Assembly (NCBI RefSeq): GCF_016919445.1
Contig: NZ_CP070356.1
Location: forward strand, 441,501-505,500
Reading direction: 5' to 3'
Length of the DNA stretch: 64,000 nt
Source of the DNA: Pseudomonas sp. PDNC002
Lineage (GTDB): Bacteria > Pseudomonadota > Gammaproteobacteria > Pseudomonadales > Pseudomonadaceae
Shown here: positions 27,156-36,108 of the stretch, one piece after another
How positions within the stretch are numbered: position 1 is the first letter of the stretch
Layout of the letters: every line of letters begins with the position of its first letter
Program-made: the position numbers and the translations under genes
The notes under the pieces: model-generated
What the model saw: only the letters and a program-made list of their open reading frames with translations
Databases searched by the model: none
What the model was told of the DNA's origin: nothing

Positions 27156-28799
27156 ATGAGCGAACTGATTCGTGTACCCGACATCGGCAATGGTCAGGGT
27201 GAAGTCATCGAACTGCTGGTCAAGGTCGGCGACACCGTCGAGGCCGACCAGAGCCTGCTGACCCTGGAATCCGACAAGGCCAGCATGGAAATCCCCTCGC
27301 CGAAAGCCGGCGTGGTGAAGAGCCTGAAGGTCAAGGTGGGCGACACCCTGAAGGAAGGCGACGAGATCCTCGAGCTGGAAGTCGAGGGTGGTTCGGCTGC
27401 CGCCGAAGCGCCCAAGGCCGAAGCTCCGGCCCCGGCTGCCGAGGCTCCGAAGGCAGAGGCGCCGGCCGCCGCGCCAGCCGCCGCGCCAGCCGCCGGCGCC
27501 AGCGTCCAGGACATCCACGTCCCGGACATCGGCTCCGCCGGCAAGGCCAACGTCATCGAAGTCATGGTGAAAGCTGGTGACACGGTCGAAGCCGACCAGT
27601 CGCTGATCACCCTGGAATCGGACAAGGCCAGCATGGAAATCCCCTCGCCGGCTGCCGGCGTGGTGGAAAGCGTGTCGATCAAGATCGGTGACGAAGTCGG
27701 CACCGGCGACCTGATCCTCAAGCTGAAGGTCGCGGGCGCCGCTGCCCCAGCCGCCGCAGAAGCTCCGGCTGCTGCTCCGGCTCCGGCTCCGGCCGCTGCC
27801 GCTCCTGCCGCCGCTCCCGCACCGGCTGCCGCCGCCCCGGCCAAGGCTGCGGAAGCCGCTCCGGTGGGCGCGCCCAGCCGTGACGGCGCCAAGGTTCACG
27901 CCGGCCCGGCGGTGCGCATGGTCGCCCGCGAGTTCGGCGTCGAGCTCTCCGAAGTGAAAGGCTCCGGCCCGAAAGGCCGCATCCTCAAGGAAGACGTGCA
28001 GCTGTTCGTCAAGGAGCAACTGCAGCGCGCCAAGTCGGCTCCGGCCGGCGCAACGGGCGGCGCAGGCATTCCGCCGATCCCGGAAGTCGACTTCAGCAAG
28101 TTCGGCGAAGTGGAAGAAGTGGCGATGACCCGCCTGATGCAGGTCGGCGCTGCCAACCTGCATCGCAGCTGGCTGAACGTGCCGCACGTGACCCAGTTCG
28201 ACTCGGCCGACATCACCGAGATGGAAGCCTTCCGCGTGGCCCAGAAAGCCGTCGCGGAAAAGGCCGGCGTCAAGCTGACCGTGCTGCCGATCCTGCTGAA
28301 GGCCTGTGCCCACCTGCTCAAGGAAATGCCGGACTTCAACAGCTCGCTGGCCCCCAGCGGCAAGGCGCTGATCCGCAAGAAGTACGTGAACATCGGCTTC
28401 GCCGTGGACACGCCGGACGGTCTGCTGGTCCCGGTGATCAAGAACGTCGACCAGAAGAGCCTCCTGCAGCTCGCCGCCGAAGCCGCCGAACTGGCCGAGA
28501 AAGCGCGCACCAAGAAGCTCTCCGCCGACGCCATGCAGGGCGCCTGCTTCACCATCTCCAGCCTCGGCCACATTGGCGGCACCGGCTTCACGCCGATCGT
28601 CAACGCGCCGGAAGTGGCGATCCTGGGTGTCAGCAAGGCGACCATGCAGCCGGTGTGGGACGGCAAGGCCTTCCAGCCGCGCCTGATGCTGCCGCTGTCG
28701 CTGTCCTACGATCACCGCGTGATCAACGGGGCTGCTGCCGCGCGCTACACCAAGCGCCTGTCCGACCTGCTGGGTGATATCCGCACCCTGCTGCTGTAA
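27156..28799 (+). CDS. aceF: Dihydrolipoamide acetyltransferase AceF (pyruvate dehydrogenase E2)
   Basis: 547-residue core subunit of the pyruvate dehydrogenase complex, transferring acetyl from lipoate to CoA. Domains in order: lipoyl domain 1 (ESDKASMEIPSP, lysine 41), Ala/Pro/Glu-rich linker, lipoyl domain 2 (same motif, lysine 157), long Ala/Pro linker, peripheral subunit-binding domain (GPAVRMVAREFGVELSEVKGSGPKGRILKEDV, about 248-280), and a catalytic domain ending in SLSYDHRVINGAAAARY with His520. Two lipoyl domains match P. aeruginosa AceF, against three in E. coli. Followed by two terminator-like hairpins. Confidence 0.97.
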   Translation: MSELIRVPDIGNGQGEVIELLVKVGDTVEADQSLLTLESDKASMEIPSPKAGVVKSLKVKVGDTLKEGDEILELEVEGGSAAAEAPKAEAPAPAAEAPKAEAPAAAPAAAPAAGASVQDIHVPDIGSAGKANVIEVMVKAGDTVEADQSLITLESDKASMEIPSPAAGVVESVSIKIGDEVGTGDLILKLKVAGAAAPAAAEAPAAAPAPAPAAAAPAAAPAPAAAAPAKAAEAAPVGAPSRDGAKVHAGPAVRMVAREFGVELSEVKGSGPKGRILKEDVQLFVKEQLQRAKSAPAGATGGAGIPPIPEVDFSKFGEVEEVAMTRLMQVGAANLHRSWLNVPHVTQFDSADITEMEAFRVAQKAVAEKAGVKLTVLPILLKACAHLLKEMPDFNSSLAPSGKALIRKKYVNIGFAVDTPDGLLVPVIKNVDQKSLLQLAAEAAELAEKARTKKLSADAMQGACFTISSLGHIGGTGFTPIVNAPEVAILGVSKATMQPVWDGKAFQPRLMLPLSLSYDHRVINGAAAARYTKRLSDLLGDIRTLLL

Positions 28800-28809
28800 G
28801 TGTTGTAAG

Positions 28810-28829
28810 GGGCCGGCCCGCGCCGGCCC
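28810..28829 (+). terminator. GC-rich hairpin after aceF
   Basis: GGGCCGGC/GCCGGCCC, 8-bp stem with a 4-base loop, beginning 10 bp after the aceF stop and followed by TTCCTCT. It could be the first of two tandem terminators or an mRNA-stabilising hairpin. Confidence 0.6.
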
Positions 28830-28864
28830 TTCCTCTCGACGAGCACGCCACGCTCGTACTCTCC

Positions 28865-28893
28865 AGCCCTGCCGGATGGCGGGGCTTCTTTTT
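28865..28893 (+). terminator. Rho-independent terminator of aceEF
   Basis: AGCCCTGCC/GGCGGGGCT forms a 9-bp stem (one G-T pair) with a 4-base loop, followed by TTCTTTTT. This is a standard intrinsic terminator about 65 bp beyond aceF. Confidence 0.85.
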
Positions 28894-29089
28894 GCCTGGC
28901 CACCAGGCCGGTATGCGCAACGCTGACCGGCGGACTGCCAGCGTGCCCGCGCAGCGCTCAACTTCCCCCGGCGCCAGCCGATACAGTCTTGGCTTGTCAT
29001 GGCCCCGTGCCTCATGCAAATCTTGCCCACGCCCATAGAAGTCGGGCGGGGCCATGTACCCCGTCCAGCACCCTGGAATTCCGCCGCGC

Positions 29090-31789
29090 ATGAAGAGTCA
29101 TCCCGATGCCGCCAGCCGTCAGGCGGCCGAGGTTGTCACGCAGCTTCCCGTCCCTTCGAGGCTCGGGATGCTGCGCTTCGAGCGCCTGAACGAGCCCAGC
29201 TGGACACTGCTGTTCCTCGATCCGGGCTGCGAGCGCCAGATTGGCGTACCGGCCCAGGACCTCTGCGGCATCCTCGACGCCCCCTATGCCAGCCTGATGG
29301 AACCCGAAGCGCGCCATCGCCTGCATGAACAGGTGCAGCAGCAACTGGTCAAGGACGGCCGCTACCGGGTGCGCTACCTGCTCCACTCGCCGCGCGGCAC
29401 GCTGAACGTGCTGGAAGTCGGCGAGGCCTTCCAGCAGCACGGCCGCCAATTGCTCCACGGCTACCTGCTGCAGGACGATGGCGACGAACAGGCCACCGAG
29501 CTTGACCCGCGCCTGCTCGACCTGGAAGCCCAGAACATCCGCCTGAAGATGTCCCTGGAGATGTACCAGCGCTCCCAGGACGAACACCTGCAACACCTGG
29601 TGCGCTCGCGCACCCAGCAGAATCTCATCGTGCGCCTGGCGCGGCACCGCTACCTGTCCAGCGATCCGCTGCTGGAGGCTGCGCAGCTGATCGCCCAGGC
29701 CGCCTGCGAAGCCTACGACGTGGCCCGCGCCGGCATCTGGCGCCTGCACCCGGACAATAGCCTGGAGGCGGTGACCACCTACCGCCGCGACACCGACCAG
29801 TACGAAAAGCCGCAGGACATCGACGCCAGCCACTTCCCCAACTATCTCGACGCGGTCCACAGCGGCCGCGCCATCGACGCCCATAACGCCCAGCAGGACC
29901 CGCGCACTCAGGAACTGGCCAAGCGCTACCTGCGCCCGCAGGGCATCAGCGCCATGCTCGATGCCACCATCCGTGTCGGCGGCGAAGTGGTCGGCGTGCT
30001 GTGCCTGGAACATGTCGGCGAAGTGCGCATGTGGCAGAGCGACGAGATCGCCTTCGCCGGCGAGCTGGCTGACCAGTACGCCCAGGTATTGATGAACCAC
30101 GAGCGGCGCAACGTCTCCAGCGCCCTGCACCTGTTCCAGCGCGCCGTCGAGCAGAGCGCCAGCGCCTTCCTGCTGATCGACCGCGACGGCCTGGTCGAGT
30201 ACGTCAACCCGAGCTTTACGGCCATCACCCAATACGGCGCCGACGAAGTCCGTGGCCGCCGCCTGCCGGAGCTGCCGGCGCTGGCCAACCTCAGCGAACT
30301 GCTGTTCGACGCGCGCTCCACGCTGGTCACGCAGAACAGCTGGCAGGGCGAATTCCGCAGCCGGCGCAAGAACCTCGAGCCCTACTGGGGCCAGCTGTCG
30401 CTGTCCAAGGTCTACGACGACAAGGGCGAGCTGACGCACTACATCGGCATCTACGAAGACATCACCCAGAGCAAGCTGGCCCAGCAGCACATCGAGAAGC
30501 TCGCCTACCGCGACAACCTCACCGGGCTGGCCAACCGGCACTTCTTCATCAGCGCCCTGGAGGAGCGCCTGCAGGCGGGCAGCGGACATTCGCTGAGCCT
30601 GCTACTGGTGGATATCGACAACTTCAAGCGGATCAACGACAGCCTCGGCCACCAGACCGGCGACAAACTGTTGGCCAACCTCGCCCGGCGGCTGCGCAGC
30701 AGCCTGAGCGACAGCACCACCCTGGCGCGCTTCGCCAGCAACGAATTCGCCGTGCTGCTGGAGGAATCCGTGGTTGGCCGCGGCGAGAAGACCGCCGCGC
30801 AGATCCTCGATGTGCTCGACAAACCGCTGTTCGTCGACAACCAGTTGATCAGCATCACCGGCTCCATCGGCATCGCCTACGCACCGCAGCATGGTCAGGA
30901 CCCGCAGACCCTGATGAAGCACGCGGGCCTGGCGCTGCACAAGGCCAAGGCCAACGGCAAGCACCAGGTGCAGACCTTCACCGAGGCGATGACCGCCGAG
31001 GCCAGCTACAAGCTGTTCGTCGAGAGCAACCTGCGCCGCGCGCTGGTGCAGGACGAACTGGCCGTGCACTACCAGCCCAAGCTGTGCCTGCGCAGTGGCG
31101 CACTGCTGGGCCTGGAAGCCCTGCTGCGCTGGCAGCACCCGGAAAAGGGCATGATCCGCCCGGACCAGTTCATCAGCGTCGCCGAGGAAACCGGCCTGAT
31201 CATTCCCATCGGCAAATGGGTGATCCGCCAGGCCTGCCGCCAGGTGCGCGAGTTGGCCGCCAAGGGCCTGGGCGACCTGCACATGGCGATCAACCTGTCG
31301 CCCAAGCAATTCAGCGACCCGGACCTGGTCGGCTCCATCGCCGCGATCCTCCACGAGGAGAGCATCCCGGCCTCGCAGCTTGAACTGGAACTGACCGAAA
31401 GCCTGCTGCTGGACGCCACCGACGACACCCGCCAGCAACTGGAACGCCTGAAGAACCTCGGCCTGACCCTGGCCATGGACGACTTCGGCACTGGCTACTC
31501 GTCGCTGAGCTACCTGAAGAAATTCCCCATCGACGTGATCAAGATCGATCGCAGCTTCATCAAGGACATCCCGGACAACCAGGACGACATGGAAATCACC
31601 TCGGCGGTGATCGCCATGGCCCACAACCTCAAGCTGCAGGTGGTCGCCGAAGGCGTCGAGACCGCCGCGCAACTGGCCTTCCTGCGGCGCAACCGTTGCG
31701 ACATCGGCCAGGGCTACCTGTTCGACAAGCCCATCCCCAGCAACGACCTGTCCTCCAGCCTGCAACGCTATCCCTGCCGCCCCCATTGA
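29090..31789 (+). CDS. dipA: GAF-PAS-GGDEF-EAL protein, DipA-like c-di-GMP phosphodiesterase
   Basis: About 899-residue cytoplasmic signalling protein. Order: N-terminal PAS-like region (about 20-140), GAF-like region with AQAACEAYDVARAGIWRL...GEVVGVLCLEHVGEVR (about 190-340), PAS with LIDRDGLVEYVNPSFTAITQYG (about 360-470), a GGDEF-fold domain, and an EAL domain. In the GGDEF domain the active-site signature is changed to ASNEF (RFASNEFAVLL), so cyclase activity is unlikely. The EAL domain is well kept: LEALLRW, AINLSPKQF, ELTES, MDDFGTGYSSLSYLKKFPIDVIKIDRSFI, VAEGVET. It matches the P. aeruginosa phosphodiesterase DipA (PA5017), needed for biofilm dispersal, in domain order and position after aceF. 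Start ATG 29090 (MKSHPDAASRQ); an in-frame ATG at 29054 is an alternative. Confidence 0.88.
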   Translation: MKSHPDAASRQAAEVVTQLPVPSRLGMLRFERLNEPSWTLLFLDPGCERQIGVPAQDLCGILDAPYASLMEPEARHRLHEQVQQQLVKDGRYRVRYLLHSPRGTLNVLEVGEAFQQHGRQLLHGYLLQDDGDEQATELDPRLLDLEAQNIRLKMSLEMYQRSQDEHLQHLVRSRTQQNLIVRLARHRYLSSDPLLEAAQLIAQAACEAYDVARAGIWRLHPDNSLEAVTTYRRDTDQYEKPQDIDASHFPNYLDAVHSGRAIDAHNAQQDPRTQELAKRYLRPQGISAMLDATIRVGGEVVGVLCLEHVGEVRMWQSDEIAFAGELADQYAQVLMNHERRNVSSALHLFQRAVEQSASAFLLIDRDGLVEYVNPSFTAITQYGADEVRGRRLPELPALANLSELLFDARSTLVTQNSWQGEFRSRRKNLEPYWGQLSLSKVYDDKGELTHYIGIYEDITQSKLAQQHIEKLAYRDNLTGLANRHFFISALEERLQAGSGHSLSLLLVDIDNFKRINDSLGHQTGDKLLANLARRLRSSLSDSTTLARFASNEFAVLLEESVVGRGEKTAAQILDVLDKPLFVDNQLISITGSIGIAYAPQHGQDPQTLMKHAGLALHKAKANGKHQVQTFTEAMTAEASYKLFVESNLRRALVQDELAVHYQPKLCLRSGALLGLEALLRWQHPEKGMIRPDQFISVAEETGLIIPIGKWVIRQACRQVRELAAKGLGDLHMAINLSPKQFSDPDLVGSIAAILHEESIPASQLELELTESLLLDATDDTRQQLERLKNLGLTLAMDDFGTGYSSLSYLKKFPIDVIKIDRSFIKDIPDNQDDMEITSAVIAMAHNLKLQVVAEGVETAAQLAFLRRNRCDIGQGYLFDKPIPSNDLSSSLQRYPCRPH

Positions 31790-31899
31790 AGGCCTGCCAT
31801 ACGGCGTGCCCGCAGCCATCCCCGCTGTAGGAAAAAAGGCTGTAATCTTCGGCGAGTACCCGAGTCTATTGCCGCCCCTATTCAGAGGAGACGAATGCC

Positions 31900-32547
31900 A
31901 TGACCCTGCGCTCGCAAATTCTTGCCCACAAGCTGGAACTGCCCAGCTCCGCCCAGGCCCTCCCAGGCCGGGAAAGCCCGATGCCAGTGCCCGAAGCGCA
32001 TTACGTCAATGGCCACCCGCTGGCCGCGCCGTTCCCGGCCGGCCTGCAGCAGATCGTCGTCGGACTGGGTTGCTTCTGGGGTGCCGAACGGCGCTTCTGG
32101 CAGCAGCCGGGCGTATGGGTCACGGCGGTGGGCTACGCCGGCGGCTTCACGCCGAACCCGACCTACGACGAAGTCTGCTCCGGGCTCACCGGCCACAGCG
32201 AAGTGGTGCTGGTGGTCTACGATCCGCGCGAGACCAGCACCGAGGCGCTGCTGAAGGTGTTCTGGGAATCCCACGATCCGACCCAGGGCATGCGCCAGGG
32301 CAATGACACCGGCACCCAGTACCGCTCGGTGATCTACTGGTACGACCAAGCGCAGAAAGCCGCCATCGATGCCAGCCGCGCGGCCTTCCAGAAGGAGCTG
32401 AGCGCCAAGGGCTACGGCGATATCACCACGGAAATCCGCGAGGTGCCGCCGTTCTATTACGCCGAAACCTACCACCAGCAGTACCTGGCGAAAGTCCCCT
32501 ACGGCTACTGCGGCCTGGGTGGCACGGGCGTCTGCCTGCCGGCGTAA
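31900..32547 (+). CDS. msrA: Peptide-methionine (S)-S-oxide reductase MsrA
   Basis: 215-residue enzyme reducing methionine-S-sulfoxide in proteins. The catalytic motif [11 protein letters not shown] is at about residues 57-67, followed by [27 protein letters not shown] and [19 protein letters not shown]. The C-terminal [15 protein letters not shown] carries the two resolving cysteines. ATG 31900; GAGGAG is about 8 bases upstream. It sits alone between dipA and a terminator-like hairpin. Confidence 0.96.
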   Translation: MTLRSQILAHKLELPSSAQALPGRESPMPVPEAHYVNGHPLAAPFPAGLQQIVVGLGCFWGAERRFWQQPGVWVTAVGYAGGFTPNPTYDEVCSGLTGHSEVVLVVYDPRETSTEALLKVFWESHDPTQGMRQGNDTGTQYRSVIYWYDQAQKAAIDASRAAFQKELSAKGYGDITTEIREVPPFYYAETYHQQYLAKVPYGYCGLGGTGVCLPA

Positions 32548-32561
32548 GCAAAATTCGACTT

Positions 32562-32583
32562 TGGCCCAGTACATGGGCCATTT
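32562..32583 (+). terminator. Hairpin after msrA
   Basis: TGGCCCA/TGGGCCA, a 7-bp stem with a 5-base loop, followed by TTT, 15 bp after the msrA stop. Probable short intrinsic terminator. Confidence 0.6.
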
Positions 32584-32639
32584 CGACAGGGAGAAGCCTC
32601 GAATTCCGCAGCCATCAAGGAAGCGTCAGAGGGCGTCTT

Positions 32640-33659
32640 TTGAAGAGGTCTGTAACACTTTCAACCTCCTTCAACACTTTCAGTAATGTCATGTCCCTGA
32701 ACAAACAAATATTAGTTGGCCTGTTTACCACTGGTGTTCTCATCTCCTCCTGCCTCATATCCCCCTTAGGCGTCGCCGCGACGCTGAGTGCGGACAGCAA
32801 TCCCAAATCAAACGCCTTGGCTCAGGCTAGAAAAGCGTTCGCGACCCAAGTCAATCTCGGCCATCTCAGCAACGATCCAGTCGAGGTTCCCCCTGATCCC
32901 AGCCTGAAGCTCATTACCTATCCATCCGCCGTAGGCAAACTCCCAGCCTATTTGAGCGCCGATCCGGGCGATGGGAAGCGTCATCCAGCCATAATCTGGA
33001 TCACCGGTGGCGACGCAAACTCCATTGGCGATGTCTGGAGTCAGCAACCGGCAGATAACGACCAGAGCGCCTCAGCCTATCGCGCCGCTGGCATCATCAC
33101 TATGTATCCCTCGCTACGCGGCGGTAACAGCAATCCGGGTCATACAGAAGGCTTCTATGGCGAAGTCGACGACGTCATAGCAGCGGCCGATTTTTTAGCC
33201 CAGCAACCCTATGTCGACCCGCAGCGAATCTATCTGGGGGGACACAGCACCGGTGGGGTCTTGACCCTACTGACGGCGGAAAGCTCATCGCGTTTTCGCG
33301 CGACGTTTTCGTTTGGCCCTCGTGCCTTCGGCAGCGGGTCGCCGACTTTTTTCAGCAAGGTAGATCTAATGAAGCTGGCCCCACAAGAAATCAGGCTACG
33401 CGCCCCGATTCTATGGCTGTCGTCGATCAAAACGCCTGTCTTTGTCATCGAAGGCATTGAAGGAATGAGCTACGACCTCGAACAGATGAGGGGGGCCTCC
33501 GAAAATCCCCATGTGCACTTCATCCGCATAGCTGGCGCCGACCACTTCTCTGGCCTGGGCGCCAGTAATCGAGTAATCGCACGCAAGGTTTTGGAAGACA
33601 CTGGACCAACCTCACAGATCAGTCTTTCGGCCGAAGATATCGAGAAAGCGATGCGTTGA
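32640..33659 (+). CDS. Exported alpha/beta hydrolase (S9/dienelactone hydrolase-like)
   Basis: 339-residue protein. A hydrophobic segment ILVGLFTTGVLISSCLISPLGVAA near the N-terminus is a signal peptide; it contains ISSC, which could be a lipobox, or may be cut after GVAA. The mature part is an alpha/beta hydrolase with nucleophile elbow YLGGHSTGG (Ser about 203), an acidic candidate in VFVIEGIEGMSYD and His in IAGADHFSGLG. This suggests a peptidase or esterase; the substrate is unknown. The start is uncertain: TTG 32640 has AGAGGG six bases upstream, whereas ATG 32691 (MSLNKQILVG) gives a more usual signal peptide but no clear ribosome site. Its lower GC and codon use differ from neighbours, and it lies in the accessory insertion between msrA and rlmJ. 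Confidence 0.75.
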   Translation: MKRSVTLSTSFNTFSNVMSLNKQILVGLFTTGVLISSCLISPLGVAATLSADSNPKSNALAQARKAFATQVNLGHLSNDPVEVPPDPSLKLITYPSAVGKLPAYLSADPGDGKRHPAIIWITGGDANSIGDVWSQQPADNDQSASAYRAAGIITMYPSLRGGNSNPGHTEGFYGEVDDVIAAADFLAQQPYVDPQRIYLGGHSTGGVLTLLTAESSSRFRATFSFGPRAFGSGSPTFFSKVDLMKLAPQEIRLRAPILWLSSIKTPVFVIEGIEGMSYDLEQMRGASENPHVHFIRIAGADHFSGLGASNRVIARKVLEDTGPTSQISLSAEDIEKAMR

Positions 33660-33686
33660 CCGTCCATCGGACCTTCCGCGAGGCGC

Positions 33687-34091
33687 TCAGCGTTTACTGT
33701 TGGCGCCTCCTTTCACCGGCCAGTCCACCTGCCAGCTACCTTCGCTCTGCGCCAGCGTGTCCGCTAGCCACGGCAGCAGGCGGCGCAGCTCCTCGTCCAG
33801 CGGCCATGGCGGGTTGGCGATGACCAGGCCCGAGCCGTTCAGGCGGTCGGCGCTGGCCGCCGGGTGTACGCACAACTCCGCGCGCAACATCTTCGGCGCC
33901 GGGCTCTTCTCCAGGCGCTGGTAGAAGCGCTTGAGCTGGCGGGGATCCTTAATCGGATACCAGATGGCGACGACGGTCTGGCGCATCCGGCCGATGGCCT
34001 CGGCCAGTGCGGCCACGCAGCGTTCCAGATCGCCGGGCTGCTCGAAGGGCGGGGCGATCAGCAGCACGCCACGCTTCTCCACCACGGGCAT
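33687..34091 (-). pseudogene. Truncated second copy of rlmJ (3' half)
   Basis: Its 134-codon frame is closely similar to the last ~125 residues of the intact RlmJ encoded at 35089-35928 (for example RQTVVAIWYPIKD, RLNGSGLVIANPPWPLDEEL). DNA similarity runs from about 33728 to 34090 against about 35112 to 35476, with scattered substitutions, and then stops abruptly at both ends. It lacks the N-terminal half of the SAM-binding fold. The catalytic DPPF motif is changed to APPF (LLIAPPFEQP), so it cannot be a working methyltransferase. It looks like a displaced or duplicated gene end left by an insertion event. Confidence 0.85.
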
Positions 34092-34132
34092 GACGACCAG
34101 CGCGCACCCGCCTCCCGGGGGCGCGCCCCTGA

Positions 34133-34918
34133 CTACCGAGCCTGACTCGTCCCACTCCGGCGGGCGATCAGGTTTCCGCTCATGGCATAGGACACGAAAT
34201 AGATCGACATCGCCTCGCCATCCTCGGAAGCAGTCACCTGCATCTGGCGAACGAATGCATCGTTCTTGAACAACTGGATGTTCAGCACCCGGTCGGACAA
34301 CTGCCGCACCGATACCTGGTTGATCTCCTGGCTCCCACGATAGGGCACCCGCGTTCCATCCAGCGGCGCCTCATAGGCTTCGCCGTTGCTCATGCGCACC
34401 GCCAGTTGCCCATCGGTAAAGTGGTAGCTGAAGCCCGAGTCAGCCTTGGGCTGCGACATTCCCTGGGTTATCCAGGTGCCGGTCAGGGCATGCACGCCGC
34501 TCACTGCCTGCCCCAGCCGGATACGGTCGCCGCCTTGCACGTCGCCCTGTCCCGCCCCGGTGTAGCTGTTGTAGCGCATCAGGTTGCCATCGTTGGAAAC
34601 CGTCATCACCACCGTCTCGACCAGCTTGCCGGCGAGCTTCTTCTCGGTGCGCAGCTGATGGTCGTCCTTGATCTGCACCGCCAGCGAATCGAAGTCCGGG
34701 TAACCCCGGATCGGATGATCCTTGCCATCGGCCCTGATGCGGATTTCGGGTGCGCAGGTCAGGCAGGCGTAGTAGCCGTCGCGCACCTCGAAGCGGTCGA
34801 GCAGGTCGGGAAAGGTCAGGCTCCAGTCGATGTTCCAACTGCCCTCCAGTGCCTCCGAGGCGGAGGCGGCGAAAGGCAGTAATCCCACGAAGCATGAAAG
34901 CCGAACGATTTTTCGCAT
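34133..34918 (-). CDS. Secreted protein of unknown function
   Basis: 261-residue protein not recognised. The N-terminus MRKIVRLSCFVGLLPFAASASEALEG is a Sec signal peptide, probably cut after ASA. The mature part is beta-rich by appearance, with GSWNIDWS at its start, YYACLTCAPEIRI (a CxxC pair that could be a disulfide), a Gly-rich AGQGDVQGGDRIRL and a second TGTWITQGMS resembling the first 'GSW/GTW' repeat. This hints at two lipocalin-like or related beta domains. ATG 34916-34918. It lies between the rlmJ fragment and intact rlmJ on the same strand and is probably part of the inserted segment. Possibly periplasmic; no function is assigned. Confidence 0.6.
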   Translation of the reverse strand: MRKIVRLSCFVGLLPFAASASEALEGSWNIDWSLTFPDLLDRFEVRDGYYACLTCAPEIRIRADGKDHPIRGYPDFDSLAVQIKDDHQLRTEKKLAGKLVETVVMTVSNDGNLMRYNSYTGAGQGDVQGGDRIRLGQAVSGVHALTGTWITQGMSQPKADSGFSYHFTDGQLAVRMSNGEAYEAPLDGTRVPYRGSQEINQVSVRQLSDRVLNIQLFKNDAFVRQMQVTASEDGEAMSIYFVSYAMSGNLIARRSGTSQAR

Positions 34919-35056
34919 GAAATTGCTCCAAACGGTGCAGGCAGAGTGGAAGCCATGGATCAGATAGATCCAGGATCAACGCAGGCCGAAACCGACCCAA
35001 TCCGCGCAACGTACAGAGATATCAGCAGGCTGATTTGTATGAATTAGCGCATGAAT

Positions 35057-35083
35057 CCGAGTGAAATTTCAGATTCCACTCGG
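35057..35083 (-). terminator. Hairpin after rlmJ
   Basis: CCGAGTG/CACTCGG, a 7-bp stem with a 13-base AT-rich loop, lies just beyond the rlmJ stop on the minus strand. Possible terminator; no strong U-tract. Confidence 0.45.
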
Positions 35084-35088
35084 GACAT

Positions 35089-35928
35089 TCATTGCTCGGC
35101 AATCAGCCAATCGAGCTGCCAGCCACCTTCGCTCTGCGCCAGCGTGTCCGCCAGCCACGGCAGCAGGCCGCGCAGTTCCTCGTCCAGCGGCCATGGCGGG
35201 TTGGCGATGACCAGGCCCGAGCCGTTCAGGCGGTCGGCGCTGTCCGCCGGGTGTACGCACAACTCCGCGCGCAACATCTTCGGCGCCGAGCTCTTCTCCA
35301 GGCGCTGGTAGAAGCGCTTGAGCTGGCGGCGATCCTTGATCGGGTACCAGATGGCGACGACGGTCTGGCGCATCCGGCCGATGGCCTCGTCCAGCGCGGC
35401 CACGCAGCGCTCCAGGTCGTCGGGCTGCTCGAAGGGCGGGTCGATCAGCAGCACGCCACGCTTCTCCGCCACGGGCAGGAAGGCCCGCGGTAGCAGCCAG
35501 CCGTCGCCCTGGTGCACCGAGATACGACGCTCGCCCCCCATGTTGGCCTTGAGCAGGCGGCCATCTTCCGGGTGCAGCTCGTTGAGCAGCACGCGATCCT
35601 GCGGGCGGGTCAGGCGACGCGCCAGCTCGGGCGAGCCGGGGTAGTACTCCAGGCCGCCATCGGGATTGAGCGCGCGCACCACGTCGAGGTAATCCTGTAG
35701 CAGCTCCGGCAGGTCCTCGCGCTCCCACAGGCGACCGATGCCCGACTCCCACTCGCCGGTACGGCTGGCTTCATCGCCCAGCAGGTCGTACAGGCCGATG
35801 CCCGAATGGCTGTCGAGGTAGGCGAAGGGCGTGTCCTTGCGCGCCATCAGCGCGAAGAGGCGCGCGAGGACGATGTGTTTGAACACGTCGGCATGGTTGC
35901 CGGCGTGATAGGCGTGGCGGTAGTTCAT
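35089..35928 (-). CDS. rlmJ: 23S rRNA (adenine2030-N6)-methyltransferase RlmJ
   Basis: 279-residue SAM-dependent methyltransferase for A2030 of 23S rRNA. It starts MNYRHAYHAGNHADVFKH, the family signature; YLDSHSGIGLYDL is the SAM-binding motif I region, and LLIDPPFEQPDDL carries the (D/N)PP(F/Y) catalytic motif with Asp about 163. Its length equals the E. coli enzyme. The start chosen (CAT 35926-35928) is preferred over an upstream in-frame ATG six codons earlier on family grounds. A broken copy of its 3' half lies 1 kb away at 33687-34091. Confidence 0.95.
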   Translation of the reverse strand: MNYRHAYHAGNHADVFKHIVLARLFALMARKDTPFAYLDSHSGIGLYDLLGDEASRTGEWESGIGRLWEREDLPELLQDYLDVVRALNPDGGLEYYPGSPELARRLTRPQDRVLLNELHPEDGRLLKANMGGERRISVHQGDGWLLPRAFLPVAEKRGVLLIDPPFEQPDDLERCVAALDEAIGRMRQTVVAIWYPIKDRRQLKRFYQRLEKSSAPKMLRAELCVHPADSADRLNGSGLVIANPPWPLDEELRGLLPWLADTLAQSEGGWQLDWLIAEQ

Positions 35929-36108
35929 GAATGGCAGGCTCCTCAAGGCGCGCAGTTTAAGGCCTGTGGCCGCCTGGCGCGAGCCGGCATGGCGTTGCGG
36001 GCGCGACCGGGAATCGGCGCGTTTTAGCCCTTTATCACGCTCATGGATGATTCTGTGCGCGCTTCATTCACCAGACTAGACTGCGGCGATTCCCACGGAG
36101 GTCGATCC

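Noticed and set aside
27400-27860. Low-complexity repeat array in aceF
   Set aside because: The repeated GCC/CCG/GCT codons encode the ordinary Ala/Pro-rich inter-domain linkers of E2 proteins.
26901-29036. 711-codon open frame on the minus strand
   Set aside because: Antisense to the end of aceE and all of aceF. The Ser/Gly-rich stretch is the complement of the Ala/Pro linkers.
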